Shown here: positions 43,143-52,549 of the stretch, in pieces
Layout of the letters: the number at the start of each line of letters is the position of its first letter
How positions within the stretch are numbered: position 1 is the first letter of the stretch
Source: JAFDVL01 sp964631865
Lineage (GTDB): Bacteria; Acidobacteriota; Blastocatellia; RBC074
Direction of reading: 5' to 3'
Length of the DNA: 64,000 nt
Assembly: GCA_964631865.1 (NCBI GenBank)
Contig: CAZWAK010000020.1
Coordinates: 7,662 to 71,661, forward strand
Program-made: the position numbers and the translations under genes
The notes under the pieces: model-generated
Told to the model about the DNA's origin: nothing
The model's input: the letters and a program-made list of their open reading frames with translations, nothing else
Databases searched by the model: none

Positions 43143-43811
43143 CTTCCTCCACACGCTCCCATCCACATACTCAATCCGCTTGATCGCAACCGCGTCCTGA
43201 TGAAATTGCGACGGGTCTTGAAAGCTCTTGCTGCACACGGATTCAAATGCCTTGCCGTCGCTGATCGTCACCACTTTGCATTTCATTGCACCTTGCGGCA
43301 GCGGTTGTTTGAGCGTTTTTTTGCCACCGGGTTTGATCTCGGCTTTGCTCGTCACGTCGTAGCGCAACAGCAGCTTGCCGTCTTCATAACGCGGAAAGGC
43401 GAAGTCCCAGACGATGGTTTTGATGGCTTTGTCCGAGGTGTTTTTGAGCGAGAGGTTCACCCACTCGGCCAGATCAATCACGCGAATCGTCGAGCGCAAT
43501 CTGCCGCCGCTTTTGTCTTCGGGCGCAATCACGCCGCGCGGGGTGGATTGGTTGTAAGTCGAATTCCCACGATTCGCCTGCGCTGTGCGGCGCGCGATTT
43601 TTTCGGCTTCGGTGGGCGGAATCTCCACCGCTTCTGCCGTGAAGGCGGAAGGCTGACGATCCAGCAGCGGGTAGTAATTGTTGCCGATTTTGAAGCTGAT
43701 GATTTCGAGCGCAGGCTTGTCAGCGGCTTGGTTCGATTGCGCGAGGCCAGAAGCGGAAGCGCAAACAACGCTCAGCAAAACTAACCACGACCGGAGTAAC
43801 AGGCTTCTCAT
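43137..43811 (-). CDS. Exported hypothetical protein
   Basis: This 224-residue protein has a signal peptide (LLLRSWLVLLSVVCASASGLAQ, residues about 3-24). The mature part is beta-rich (LEIISFKIGNNYYPLLDRQ, VNLSLKNTSDKAIKTIVWDFAFPRYE) and resembles an immunoglobulin-like periplasmic domain. Two cysteines near the C-terminus (MKCKVVTI, SVCSKSF) could form a disulfide. An AAGGAAG ribosome site precedes the ATG. Its TAG stop is the first TAG of the GTAGACG repeat. No function is known. Confidence 0.75.
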   Translation of the reverse strand: MRSLLLRSWLVLLSVVCASASGLAQSNQAADKPALEIISFKIGNNYYPLLDRQPSAFTAEAVEIPPTEAEKIARRTAQANRGNSTYNQSTPRGVIAPEDKSGGRLRSTIRVIDLAEWVNLSLKNTSDKAIKTIVWDFAFPRYEDGKLLLRYDVTSKAEIKPGGKKTLKQPLPQGAMKCKVVTISDGKAFESVCSKSFQDPSQFHQDAVAIKRIEYVDGSVWRKE

Positions 43812-43880
43812 AACTGCTTCCTTTCTGCTGTGGGGAGATGATGGCTGCCATCTTACGCCTGCGGTGCGCGAAAGGAAAAG

Positions 43881-43917
43881 AAAAGCTCGCCCGATAAAAA
43901 ATATCAGGCGAGCTTTT
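43881..43917 (-). terminator. Hairpin terminator after the TonB-dependent receptor gene
   Basis: AAAAGCTCGCC-C-GATA and TATC-A-GGCGAGCTTTT form a stem of about 15 pairs, one internal mismatch, and a 5-nt loop (43881-43917). It is flanked by A and T tracts. It lies 22 bp beyond the receptor stop on the minus strand. Confidence 0.85.
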
Positions 43918-43939
43918 GAGGAGGTGCTAAGCCGAAAGC

Positions 43940-46900
43940 CTAGAACTGATAGCGCAAGGCGAATTGCAGCTCGCGGTTGCCGCCTTTGCCCGAAATCTTG
44001 CCGAACGTACTGCGGGCAAGATCAACTTTGCCGTCTGTGCCGATGACGACGTTGTTCGGGTTGGTATCTGGGCCGCTCCAATCCGGGTGATTCAACCAGT
44101 TGAAGGCTTCCGCGCGGAAGGTGATGCGATGACCTTCCTTGATCGTGAAGTCTTTGTGGATGCCCAGATTGTGATTCTGGAAGCCGGGATTGTAGAGGAT
44201 GTTGCGTACGCGATCCGTCACGATAGTGCCATTGGCGGGTTGCGTAAAGATGCGTGTGCCATCCGGGTTGGCAATATTAAACCAGAAGTTCGGTTCCGTC
44301 GTGCGATTAACCGCAAATTTCTGGCTGCCGCTGTCGAGCGTCGGGCTGCCACTCACACGCCAGAACTGTCCGCCGCTGCCCGTGCCGACACCTGCGAAGT
44401 CATCGCCTGTGCCGATGCTGAACGGCGTACCGGTCTGCATCTGCGACACGGCAGAGATGGTCCAGCCGCCGAGCAATTTGCCCGTCCAGCGCGAACGATC
44501 TTTGAAGATCGGCACTTCATAGACAGCATTGAGCACCATTACGTGACGGCGATCATAGCCCGCCGGCCCCCAAAGATTGCTGGTGTCGTAAGCGTTAGGG
44601 ACAACGTCACGTTGCGCCGAACCAGCATCCCAAGTCTTCGAGAGCGTGTACGCGCCACCGAAACTCAAGCCCTGTGCGAAACGACGATTCACACTGAATT
44701 GCAATCCGTTGTAGAGCGAATTCGCTTCGTTGCCCGTCACGCGAATAACTGCATAGCCCTTGTATGGACGCAGCGCGTCTACGTTCGCTCCAGCGTTGGC
44801 GGCGAGGAAGCGTGCGCCGACTGGCAACTGGTTCAGGTTCCGTTCGCGTTGTCCGAACAATCCGCGCCGTCCCACATAGCCGACTTCGACCGTCGTGTTC
44901 CAGCCGATTTCGCGCTCGTAGGTCATATTCCACGTCCAGGCTTCGGGCGCACGGAAGTTTCTGTCCTGCGTGGTGATTGTCAGCGGGAAGTTGACGCCCG
45001 CCGCGCCGCCCGGACTGTCCACGTTGCCGAAGCTCACCGAGACGGACGGTTGCAGCGGCGGATTACCGCCGAGGAACACCGAGTCGCTGACGCCGAGGCG
45101 GGTCAGGAAGCGGCCTGCGCCGCCGCGCAGCACGTTCTTGTCATTGAAGGCGTACGCAAAGCCAATACGTGGTTGGAACGTGTTCCAGGGGTTGAGGTCG
45201 GAATAGGATTTGTTTTCCGCGCCCCCACGGAACAGGAAATCAAATTCGCCTGTGGTCGCAATCGGTACACGCCCCGGGCCTTTGGCCGCATCCGGCCAGC
45301 CATTGCCCGGAATCACCATGCCGTTGTAGCGCGCTTGCAAAGTGCCTGCCGTGATACGCCCCGTCGCACGATCAATGGTGAGCGGGAGATTCGGGTCGTA
45401 ATACTTCGGATCAAACACCAGCATGTTACGCCACAAGCTGTAATATGGCTGGATCAGCGAATGCCGCAGCCCGGCTTCCAGACGCAGCTTCGGCGTCATC
45501 TTCCAGGAATCCTGCACGAACCACTCGACCATGTGGCCGCGATACGGCGTGAACGACCGCGTACCTAATTCGGCGTACGTGTCGAACAAACCAATCGCTG
45601 CATTGGCGAGGGCAATGCCCGTGCCGTTCGGCGTCGTCCGGTTGAACACGAAACGACCATTCTGGTTGTTGGTTCCGCCGGGCACACCTGCGACGTTGAT
45701 CTGGTCAAAGTCGTTTTGTCCGGCACGCTCGAAGTAGCCGCCGAATTTGAACGTGTGGTTGCCGCGAATGTTCGTCCAGTTCTGATTGGCCTGATAAATC
45801 GGGCCAGTGGATTGCGCCGGATACGGGCCGCCATCCAAACCGGTGAAATCCTGCCAGTCTACAGTCGGAATCTTGTCGGTGATTTCCTTCTGTGCGCCGG
45901 GGAAAATGTACGGATAGTTGATGCCGTATTTGCTGCGGCGGAAGCGGTCGCCTTCGGTTTGCACTTTGATGAAGACCTGATCGCGGCTGCCCGCAATCAA
46001 GGTTTCTGCAATCCAGGTCGGTGAGAGCGTCCACACCCAGTTGATCGTCGCAGTTTGATTCGGACGGTCAAGTGTGGCAGGCGCGCGATCTGTGCCACCG
46101 CGGAAAGCATCCGGGAAGGTTCCGTCATAAAGCTGCGCGCGGAAGCGGAATTGATGTTGCTCGGTTGGGTAAAAGTCCACCGAAATAGTGTTCTTGAGTT
46201 GTGAGCGATTGGCGGCGCGCGATTGGAAGAAGTTCTGTCCGCTGGGGCCGAAGAAACCCGCAATCGGATCAGGCATAGCGCGCATCAGCGCCAGACCGTT
46301 CGGACTCAGCCGCGCGGCGGGAATCTTGTTGATCACGCCGCCATCGCTGAAGCAGCCCGTCGTGTCGGTGGCGCTGCATCCGCCCGCCTTTTGCGGGTCT
46401 TTGACATAGTAGTTCAAGCCGAGCGCCGCCACATAGTTCGGGCCGCCGGGAAGCGTTTCGCTGAAATCCCCCGTGCGCATGCGTGCCGTTGGGACGCGAA
46501 TCGTGGTCGTCTGTTCGCGATTGAAGCGGAACCATTCTTGTCCCCACAGCCAGAAGAGTTTGTTGCGTCCGGCGTTGAAATCGGTGCCGGGGATAATGAC
46601 CGGGCCACTCAGGTTGTACCCGAATTGGTTATAGCGGAACGGTTCCGGGCGACAGTGGTTGGCTTTCTCAAAGCGCGGATCGCTGCACGGCTGGTTTGCG
46701 GGCGTTGCCGCGTTGCGTCCCCACGAGTTGGCGTTGAGCGCCGAATTGCGATGATACTCGTAGAAGTTACCGTGAAAATCTTTGGCACCCGATTTCGTCA
46801 CGATGCGAATCTGACCGCCCGCCGAACGTCCATACTCGGCGTTGTAGTTCGCCGTCAGAATTTGGATTTCCTGCGTTGAATCGAGGTCAGCCACGCCGAT

Positions 46901-47539
46901 GGAGGTGCCGTTCGAGCGCGTGCGGATACCGACCGCGCCGTCAAACGTAATTAGGTTGTCCTGCGAACGCGAACCATTGATATTAAAGCCGCCGCTAGTG
47001 CCCTCGGCGCTGAAACCGCCGAGCGCACCGCCCGCCACGCCGGGTTTGAGCAGCGCCAGGAACAACGGGTTACGGCCATTGAGTTGCAGCTTTTCGACCT
47101 GCTGCACGTCCACCAGTTTGCCGACCGTAGATGATTCGGTCTGCACCTGATTGGACGAAGCGGTGATGTTCACGACTTCGGTGACTTGTCCGGGCTGCAA
47201 CGTGGCGTCCACGCGCGCCGGAAGGTTGGGATCAAGTTTGCGACCCGTTTCTTTGTAGAGCTTGAAGCCGCCAGCCTCAATCGAAACGGTGTATAAGCCG
47301 GGCGACAATTGGGTGATGATGTAATAACCATCGCTGTTCGTGGTGGCCAATCGTTCAAGACCGGTGGCGTCATTCGTCACCGTGACTTTGGCGTTGGCGA
47401 TCACCGCGCCGGCCTGGTCTTTGATAGTGCCGGAAAGCTGTGTGTTATCGGATTGCGCCAAGGCTAGCACGGAGCCAAGCACCAGGCACAACCCAATGCT
47501 CAGCAGTTGCACGAGCATTTTTGGTTTTTGGGTAATCAT
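43940..47539 (-). CDS. TonB-dependent receptor, Oar-like, with N-terminal carboxypeptidase-regulatory-like domain
   Basis: This 1199-residue outer-membrane transporter or adhesin of the Oar type is abundant in Acidobacteria. A signal peptide (residues 1-29) is followed by a CarboxypepD_reg-like domain (about 33-115, QLSGTIKDQAGAVIANAKVTV ... LSPGLYTVSIEAGGFK). Then come a plug-like domain (VNITASSNQVQTESSTVGKLV, VEKLQLNGRNPLFLALLKPG) and a long beta-barrel ending LQFALRYQF, with the terminal phenylalanine used for assembly. An AGAGGAG ribosome site precedes the ATG. The ligand is unknown. It is probably TonB-energised, but no TonB box was assigned. Confidence 0.93.
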   Translation of the reverse strand: MITQKPKMLVQLLSIGLCLVLGSVLALAQSDNTQLSGTIKDQAGAVIANAKVTVTNDATGLERLATTNSDGYYIITQLSPGLYTVSIEAGGFKLYKETGRKLDPNLPARVDATLQPGQVTEVVNITASSNQVQTESSTVGKLVDVQQVEKLQLNGRNPLFLALLKPGVAGGALGGFSAEGTSGGFNINGSRSQDNLITFDGAVGIRTRSNGTSIGVADLDSTQEIQILTANYNAEYGRSAGGQIRIVTKSGAKDFHGNFYEYHRNSALNANSWGRNAATPANQPCSDPRFEKANHCRPEPFRYNQFGYNLSGPVIIPGTDFNAGRNKLFWLWGQEWFRFNREQTTTIRVPTARMRTGDFSETLPGGPNYVAALGLNYYVKDPQKAGGCSATDTTGCFSDGGVINKIPAARLSPNGLALMRAMPDPIAGFFGPSGQNFFQSRAANRSQLKNTISVDFYPTEQHQFRFRAQLYDGTFPDAFRGGTDRAPATLDRPNQTATINWVWTLSPTWIAETLIAGSRDQVFIKVQTEGDRFRRSKYGINYPYIFPGAQKEITDKIPTVDWQDFTGLDGGPYPAQSTGPIYQANQNWTNIRGNHTFKFGGYFERAGQNDFDQINVAGVPGGTNNQNGRFVFNRTTPNGTGIALANAAIGLFDTYAELGTRSFTPYRGHMVEWFVQDSWKMTPKLRLEAGLRHSLIQPYYSLWRNMLVFDPKYYDPNLPLTIDRATGRITAGTLQARYNGMVIPGNGWPDAAKGPGRVPIATTGEFDFLFRGGAENKSYSDLNPWNTFQPRIGFAYAFNDKNVLRGGAGRFLTRLGVSDSVFLGGNPPLQPSVSVSFGNVDSPGGAAGVNFPLTITTQDRNFRAPEAWTWNMTYEREIGWNTTVEVGYVGRRGLFGQRERNLNQLPVGARFLAANAGANVDALRPYKGYAVIRVTGNEANSLYNGLQFSVNRRFAQGLSFGGAYTLSKTWDAGSAQRDVVPNAYDTSNLWGPAGYDRRHVMVLNAVYEVPIFKDRSRWTGKLLGGWTISAVSQMQTGTPFSIGTGDDFAGVGTGSGGQFWRVSGSPTLDSGSQKFAVNRTTEPNFWFNIANPDGTRIFTQPANGTIVTDRVRNILYNPGFQNHNLGIHKDFTIKEGHRITFRAEAFNWLNHPDWSGPDTNPNNVVIGTDGKVDLARSTFGKISGKGGNRELQFALRYQF

Positions 47540-47893
47540 TTGATGTACTCCTCTGAGAATGACCGCAGCCCGAAGAGGCTACGGAAGATTTTGCTGCACG
47601 AACGACTTTCCCAATGAGCAACGAATTCGGAAGCCGCTGCACAGCTTTTCAAAGTTTGGTAATAACAAGTTCGAGGATTGTATTTTCAGCCCAGCAGTGC
47701 CGACTAAGTCTGCCATCGGTGGAATTTCAGGAGATGGCCTTCGTGAACTTCGCTTGATCTCGTCAGCTTGCCGCGAATTATCGCCAGTGGTTTGACCAAC
47801 TGTCAAGAGTGCGAGTATGCTTACGGCTCTTCGTGCCCTAAAATTTACGTTTCCTTAAACCCATCACTTGACACCCGCTTTCGGAGGATTTTT
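47540..47893. other. Divergent promoter region, no gene
   Basis: This 354 bp lies between the receptor and the Gfo/Idh/MocA gene. It must contain both promoters. TTGACA-like elements are seen (47866 and nearby) but without a clear -10 partner. No small ORF or RNA is supported. Confidence 0.5.
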
Positions 47894-49249
<1,356 letters not shown>

Positions 49250-49258
49250 GCTTTGCTG

Positions 49259-49381
49259 GAGTAGACGGTAGACGGTAGACGGTAGGTTTAGGCACCAGGT
49301 TCCATTGCGCTGCGCGAGCGTGCGATCAATCGCCAGCGCAATGGGACGGTAGACGGTAGGTTTAGGCACCAGGTTCCATTG
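49259..49381. repeat. GTAGACG heptads and 37-bp direct repeat before the four-helix-bundle gene
   Basis: Heptads (GTAGACG) run from 49259. A 37-bp segment (GACGGTAGACGGTAGGTTTA and on) occurs at 49271-49307 and again at 49345-49381. Between copies a CCATTGCGCTG/CAGCGCAATGG inverted pair is present. The second copy ends 11 bp before the gene start. Confidence 0.8.
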
Positions 49382-49391
49382 GGGAGAAATT

Positions 49392-49763
49392 ATGTCGCCG
49401 GCAAAAACATTTCAGGACTTGGAGGTTTGGAAGTTGGCACATCAGTTTGTGTTGAGTATTTACAAACTGACGGAAGGACTGCCGAAGCACGAAATGTTTG
49501 GGTTGACCTCGCAGTTACGTCGAGCGGCGGTTTCCGTTCCGGCGAATATTGCCGAAGGTTTCAAAAAGCGAACTCCTGCGGACAAGGCAAAGTTCTATAA
49601 CATCTCGCAAGGCTCACTAGAAGAATGCCGTTATTACCTGATCCTGATCCACGATCTTCAATATGCAGAAACCCCTCAGTTGCAAGATGAAGTAGATCGA
49701 ATAGCCCGTGTTCTCGATTCCTATTTGAAAGCGATGTTAGAAGGATTTGCGACCTCTCGATAA
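49392..49763 (+). CDS. Four-helix-bundle protein (S23/IVP family)
   Basis: This 123-residue protein of the S23/23S-rRNA-intervening-sequence family has helices FQDLEVWKLAHQFVLSIYKL, LTSQLRRAAVSVPANIAEGF, KFYNISQGSLEECRYYLILI and QLQDEVDRIARVLDSYLKAM. Family hallmarks are RRAAVSVPANIAEG and SLEECRYYL. Relatives include the Avd protein of diversity-generating retroelements. The DGR reverse transcriptase is absent here. The gene lies precisely between two arrays of GTAGACG heptads in opposite orientation, as if part of a mobile cassette. A GGGAG site precedes the ATG. Confidence 0.9.
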   Translation: MSPAKTFQDLEVWKLAHQFVLSIYKLTEGLPKHEMFGLTSQLRRAAVSVPANIAEGFKKRTPADKAKFYNISQGSLEECRYYLILIHDLQYAETPQLQDEVDRIARVLDSYLKAMLEGFATSR

Positions 49764-49766
49764 CAA

Positions 49767-49853
49767 CTACCGTCTACCGTCTACCGTCTACCGTCTACCG
49801 TCTACTGTCTACTGTCTACCGTCTACCGTCTACCGTCTACTGTCTACTGTCTT
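49767..49853. repeat. CTACCGT heptad array after the four-helix-bundle gene
   Basis: Twelve tandem heptads (CTACCGT x5, CTACTGT x2, CTACCGT x3, CTACTGT x2) plus CTT fill the whole gap. The array is the inverse complement of the upstream GTAGACG units. It ends exactly at the ATG of the next gene. Confidence 0.92.
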
Positions 49854-51122
49854 ATGCCTAATCCTGTTGTCACTGCGATCCGAAGCGGCTCTGCGCCTGC
49901 GCCCGCGAAAATGGCGGCGGCGCGTGCAGCCCTGCCGTTGCCGCCCGAACACATGCTCGAAGTGCTCGTCTTGTTGACGCAGGACGCGGACGCTGAACTG
50001 AGCGCGACCGCGACGAAATCGCTCAACGAATTTGACGCGGAACGGATGAAGAATGTGGTGATGATGAAAGAAACCGCGCGCGACGTGTTGCAACATTTAT
50101 GCTCGTGGCGCGGCGGCAAACGCGAAGTCTATGAAGCTTTGATCCTGAACGACGCGACGCCTGATCCAGGCATCACGGAATTGGCGCGCTGGAACAAAGA
50201 CGGCGCGGTGCTCGAACTCATCGCGATCAATCAGGAGCGCATGATTCGTTACCCCGACATCATCAGCGCGCTCATTGACAACAAAGCCAGCACGCCCGAA
50301 GCCGTGCGCCGCGCGACCGAAGTGCGCATTGAATTCTTCGAGAAAGAACTCGGCGCAAAACGCATCGAAGAAGAACGCCGCGCCCGTGCCGCCGCCGCTT
50401 CGGCAGCATTGGGCTTACGCTACGTCGAAGAATCGCTCGTCGAATTGATTGACGAAGACATCGCGGCAGAAGACTTGAAGTTGGAAAACGCGCTGGGGTC
50501 GGAAGATGATCCGAAGATCGGGCCGGAATTCCTCCGCGCCATTCGCGACGAAGTCCAGCGCGTGCAAGCCGAGCCAGTCGTGGAAGCGCCCGTCGTCGCG
50601 CCGCCTGAGACCCCAGCCGAAGCCGCGCCCGACGAGGATGTAGAAACACAACAGGCCGTCAACGAAATCCTCAATCAGATGAAGGCCGATGGCGAAGAAG
50701 CGACGGCGGAACGGCTGACGATTATGCAAAAGATCGCGCGCATGAGTGCGAAGGCGCGCGTGCAATTGGCGCTCAAAGGCAACCGCGAAGCGCGCAACAT
50801 TCTGCGTCGCGATTCCAGCAAATCCGTCATCCTCGGCGTGCTGGGCAACCCGCGCATCACCGAATCTGAAGTCGAAGCGATTTCGGCGATGAAGACCTTG
50901 CCCGAAGAAGCGTTGCGCTTGATTGCCCTGAACCGCATGTGGATTCGCAACTATCCGATTGTTCACAATCTGGTGCGCAACGCGCGCACGCCCGTCGCGA
51001 CGAGTCTGCCGCTCTTGAATCGCTTGTTCCCGAAAGACCTCAAAGGCCTGACCGGCAATCGCAACGTGCCCGATGTGTTGCGCAAACAGGCGGATCGGTT
51101 GGTGAAGGCGAAGAAGATTTAG
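49854..51122 (+). CDS. Hypothetical helical-repeat protein
   Basis: This 422-residue cytoplasmic protein is built of alpha-helical pairs (for example MLEVLVLLTQDADAELSATA, ITELARWNKDGAVLELIAIN, ARVQLALKGNREARNILRRD), which look like HEAT-type or DUF2336-like repeats. An acidic Pro/Ala-rich linker lies at about 240-265. No catalytic motif is seen. The ATG directly follows a heptad repeat, so there is no ordinary ribosome site and the leader is repeat-derived. Part of the N-terminus (GSAPAPAKMAAARAALPLPP) is low complexity. The function is unknown. Confidence 0.75.
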   Translation: MPNPVVTAIRSGSAPAPAKMAAARAALPLPPEHMLEVLVLLTQDADAELSATATKSLNEFDAERMKNVVMMKETARDVLQHLCSWRGGKREVYEALILNDATPDPGITELARWNKDGAVLELIAINQERMIRYPDIISALIDNKASTPEAVRRATEVRIEFFEKELGAKRIEEERRARAAAASAALGLRYVEESLVELIDEDIAAEDLKLENALGSEDDPKIGPEFLRAIRDEVQRVQAEPVVEAPVVAPPETPAEAAPDEDVETQQAVNEILNQMKADGEEATAERLTIMQKIARMSAKARVQLALKGNREARNILRRDSSKSVILGVLGNPRITESEVEAISAMKTLPEEALRLIALNRMWIRNYPIVHNLVRNARTPVATSLPLLNRLFPKDLKGLTGNRNVPDVLRKQADRLVKAKKI

Positions 51123-51146
51123 GCAGTCACACAAAAATTCTGCGCG

Positions 51147-51296
51147 GTGGCGCGATTTGCTAAATCGCGTTACGAACCCCTGCGGTGTGGCGCGATTTGC
51201 CAAATCGCGTTACGAACCCCTGCGGTGTGGCGCGATTTGCCAAATCGCGTTACGAACCCCTGCGGTGTGGCGCGATTTGCCAAATCGCGCTACGAA
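51147..51296. repeat. Four tandem 40-bp units with a REP-like palindrome
   Basis: Four units at 40-bp spacing each contain the palindrome CGCGATTTGC-CAAATCGCG plus a GTTACGAACCCCTGCGGTG arm. The last unit ends with CGCTACGAACC, whose CTA is the minus-strand TAG stop of the sigma factor. Units are nearly identical, so expansion is recent. Confidence 0.92.
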
Positions 51297-51910
51297 CCTT
51301 GCACAGGCAGAGAGAAATGTTTTTTGAGCAGCATCAGGCCCGCGCGGACACGAGTCTTGACTGTGCCGAGCGGCAGGGCAAAGCGTTCTGCCAACTCTGT
51401 CTGACTGAGTCCTTCAAAATACGCCGCTTCAATCAACATCCGCTGTTCCGGGGTCAGTTGTGCCAACGCGCGGCGCACCGTCTGACTGCGTTCAGCATAG
51501 ATGCTCATCTTTTCGGGATTGTCGCCAGGCGCGGCATAATGCACGACGGTGTCCAGCGTTTCGGTTTCCTGGCGCAAATACGAAGCGGAACGCAAACGAT
51601 CAATCGAACGGGTGCGCGCAATCGTCATCAGCCACGAGAGCACCGTGCCGCGCATCGCTTCAAACTGCGCCGCCTGTCGCCACACTTGCATATAAATGTC
51701 GGTCGTGACTTCTTCTGCCGTCTCCCGATTGCCCAAAATGCGCAGCGCCAAACTAAACACCAGCCGATGCGTCTGATCGTAGAAGGTCGTGAACGCTTCC
51801 TGCTCGCCGCGCGCGATGGCGGTCATCAACTTGCCCAATTGCTGGTCCTGGTCGGAACGCGGGACCGCTTTGGTCGGGGTCGAACTCAAGATTTGGGATG
51901 GTGCTGTCAT
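51290..51910 (-). CDS. ECF sigma-70 factor (SigK-like)
   Basis: This 206-residue ECF sigma factor has region 2 (FTTFYDQTHRLVFSLALRIL, AEEVTTDIYMQVWRQAAQFE, VLSWLMTIARTRSIDRLR) and region 4 (LTPEQRMLIEAAYFEGLSQTE ... LPLGTVKTRVRAGLMLLKKH). The N-terminal 25 residues are extended. The start MTAPSQIL at 51910 has a GAGGAG site. A GTG frame upstream by 15 bp is less likely. No anti-sigma gene with a zinc finger is adjacent; instead a 76-residue gene precedes it by 11 bp. The TAG stop is in the REP-like repeat. Confidence 0.88.
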   Translation of the reverse strand: MTAPSQILSSTPTKAVPRSDQDQQLGKLMTAIARGEQEAFTTFYDQTHRLVFSLALRILGNRETAEEVTTDIYMQVWRQAAQFEAMRGTVLSWLMTIARTRSIDRLRSASYLRQETETLDTVVHYAAPGDNPEKMSIYAERSQTVRRALAQLTPEQRMLIEAAYFEGLSQTELAERFALPLGTVKTRVRAGLMLLKKHFSLPVQGS

Positions 51911-51921
51911 AACCGCTCTCC

Positions 51922-52152
51922 TCACAGGTCAGTTTGAAACGATGGCTCTTCGGCTGGTTCGGGTTCCATCTCTTCCGGCGCATCTTCCGGCTGGTAGTTT
52001 TGGCACGCCGCGACGATCCACTGCAGCGCCTCTTCGGGGGTGGCCGTGCGCTGGCGTTCGCCTTTTTGGATATGCTCAATGTCAAACACGATCTTTTCCG
52101 CGCCGTCCCGAATCACCCAACAACGCACTAAAAATGAACTGTACAGTTTCAT
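51922..52152 (-). CDS. Small hypothetical protein co-transcribed with sigma factor
   Basis: This 76-residue acidic protein (MKLYSSFLVRCWVIRDGAEK) has a beta-rich first half (VIRDGAEKIVFDIEHIQKGERQ), a short helix (EEALQWIVAACQ) and a proline/glutamate-rich tail. The start at 52152 has AGGAG at 10-bp spacing. It lies 11 bp before the sigma-factor ATG, suggesting translational coupling and perhaps a regulatory role on that factor. I do not recognise the family. Confidence 0.65.
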   Translation of the reverse strand: MKLYSSFLVRCWVIRDGAEKIVFDIEHIQKGERQRTATPEEALQWIVAACQNYQPEDAPEEMEPEPAEEPSFQTDL

Positions 52153-52368
52153 CGCTTCAATTCTCCTGCTGTTGCTGTCAAAGTATGAGGCAACCTTACC
52201 AAACCGTGCTTCCAGGAATGTTCCGCCGCCCTGCAATTTGTGCTTCCAGTCGCCTTCCAAATTCGTTCCAACCGGGAAAGCGTTGTGATCGTTGGGATTA
52301 GAAGAAATTGGGCGGCGAATATTTATGGCAGAAAATATTTTTATTTGCTTCTCACACCTCCGCAAAGT

Positions 52369-52409
52369 TGTGACGCAGATCACGCGGGTCTGTGATTGCG
52401 GTCACAGAC
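52369..52409 (+). promoter_or_regulatory. Two Crp/Fnr-type operators upstream of the cytochrome operon
   Basis: Site 1 TGTGA-CGCAGA-TCACG (52369-52384) and site 2 GTCTGTGA-TTGCGG-TCACAGAC (52388-52409, perfect 8+8 palindrome) have centres 22 bp apart, two helical turns. A -10-like TAAACT (52429-52434) puts site 2 near -42, the class II activator position. The likely ligand is the Crp/Fnr protein encoded at 58937-59653. That pairing is inferred. Confidence 0.75.
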
Positions 52410-52549
52410 GCATTCTGCGATTCAGGCGTAAACTCCAGTTGCCGTGTAGATCGAATACAAGTTTTCCTTTCGATAGTCGTTACAACAATTGATGTCAGAA
52501 GCTTGTGGCCCTAGAGGCCGCCGTTTTGCCCCTATCTGGGAGGTGTGCT

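Noticed and set aside
43964..45568. 534-residue open frame opposite the TonB-dependent receptor
   Set aside because: It is a shadow frame of a conserved outer-membrane protein and has no motif.
49392..49763. Avd component of a diversity-generating retroelement
   Set aside because: No reverse transcriptase, template repeat or variable-repeat gene is nearby. Only fold-level relatedness is claimed.
49767..49853. Possible CRISPR or VNTR locus
   Set aside because: The 7-bp units have no spacers. It is a simple heptad array and is reported as such.
51147..51296. Possible CRISPR array
   Set aside because: The four 40-bp units are tandem and nearly identical along their whole length, with no variable spacers and no cas gene.
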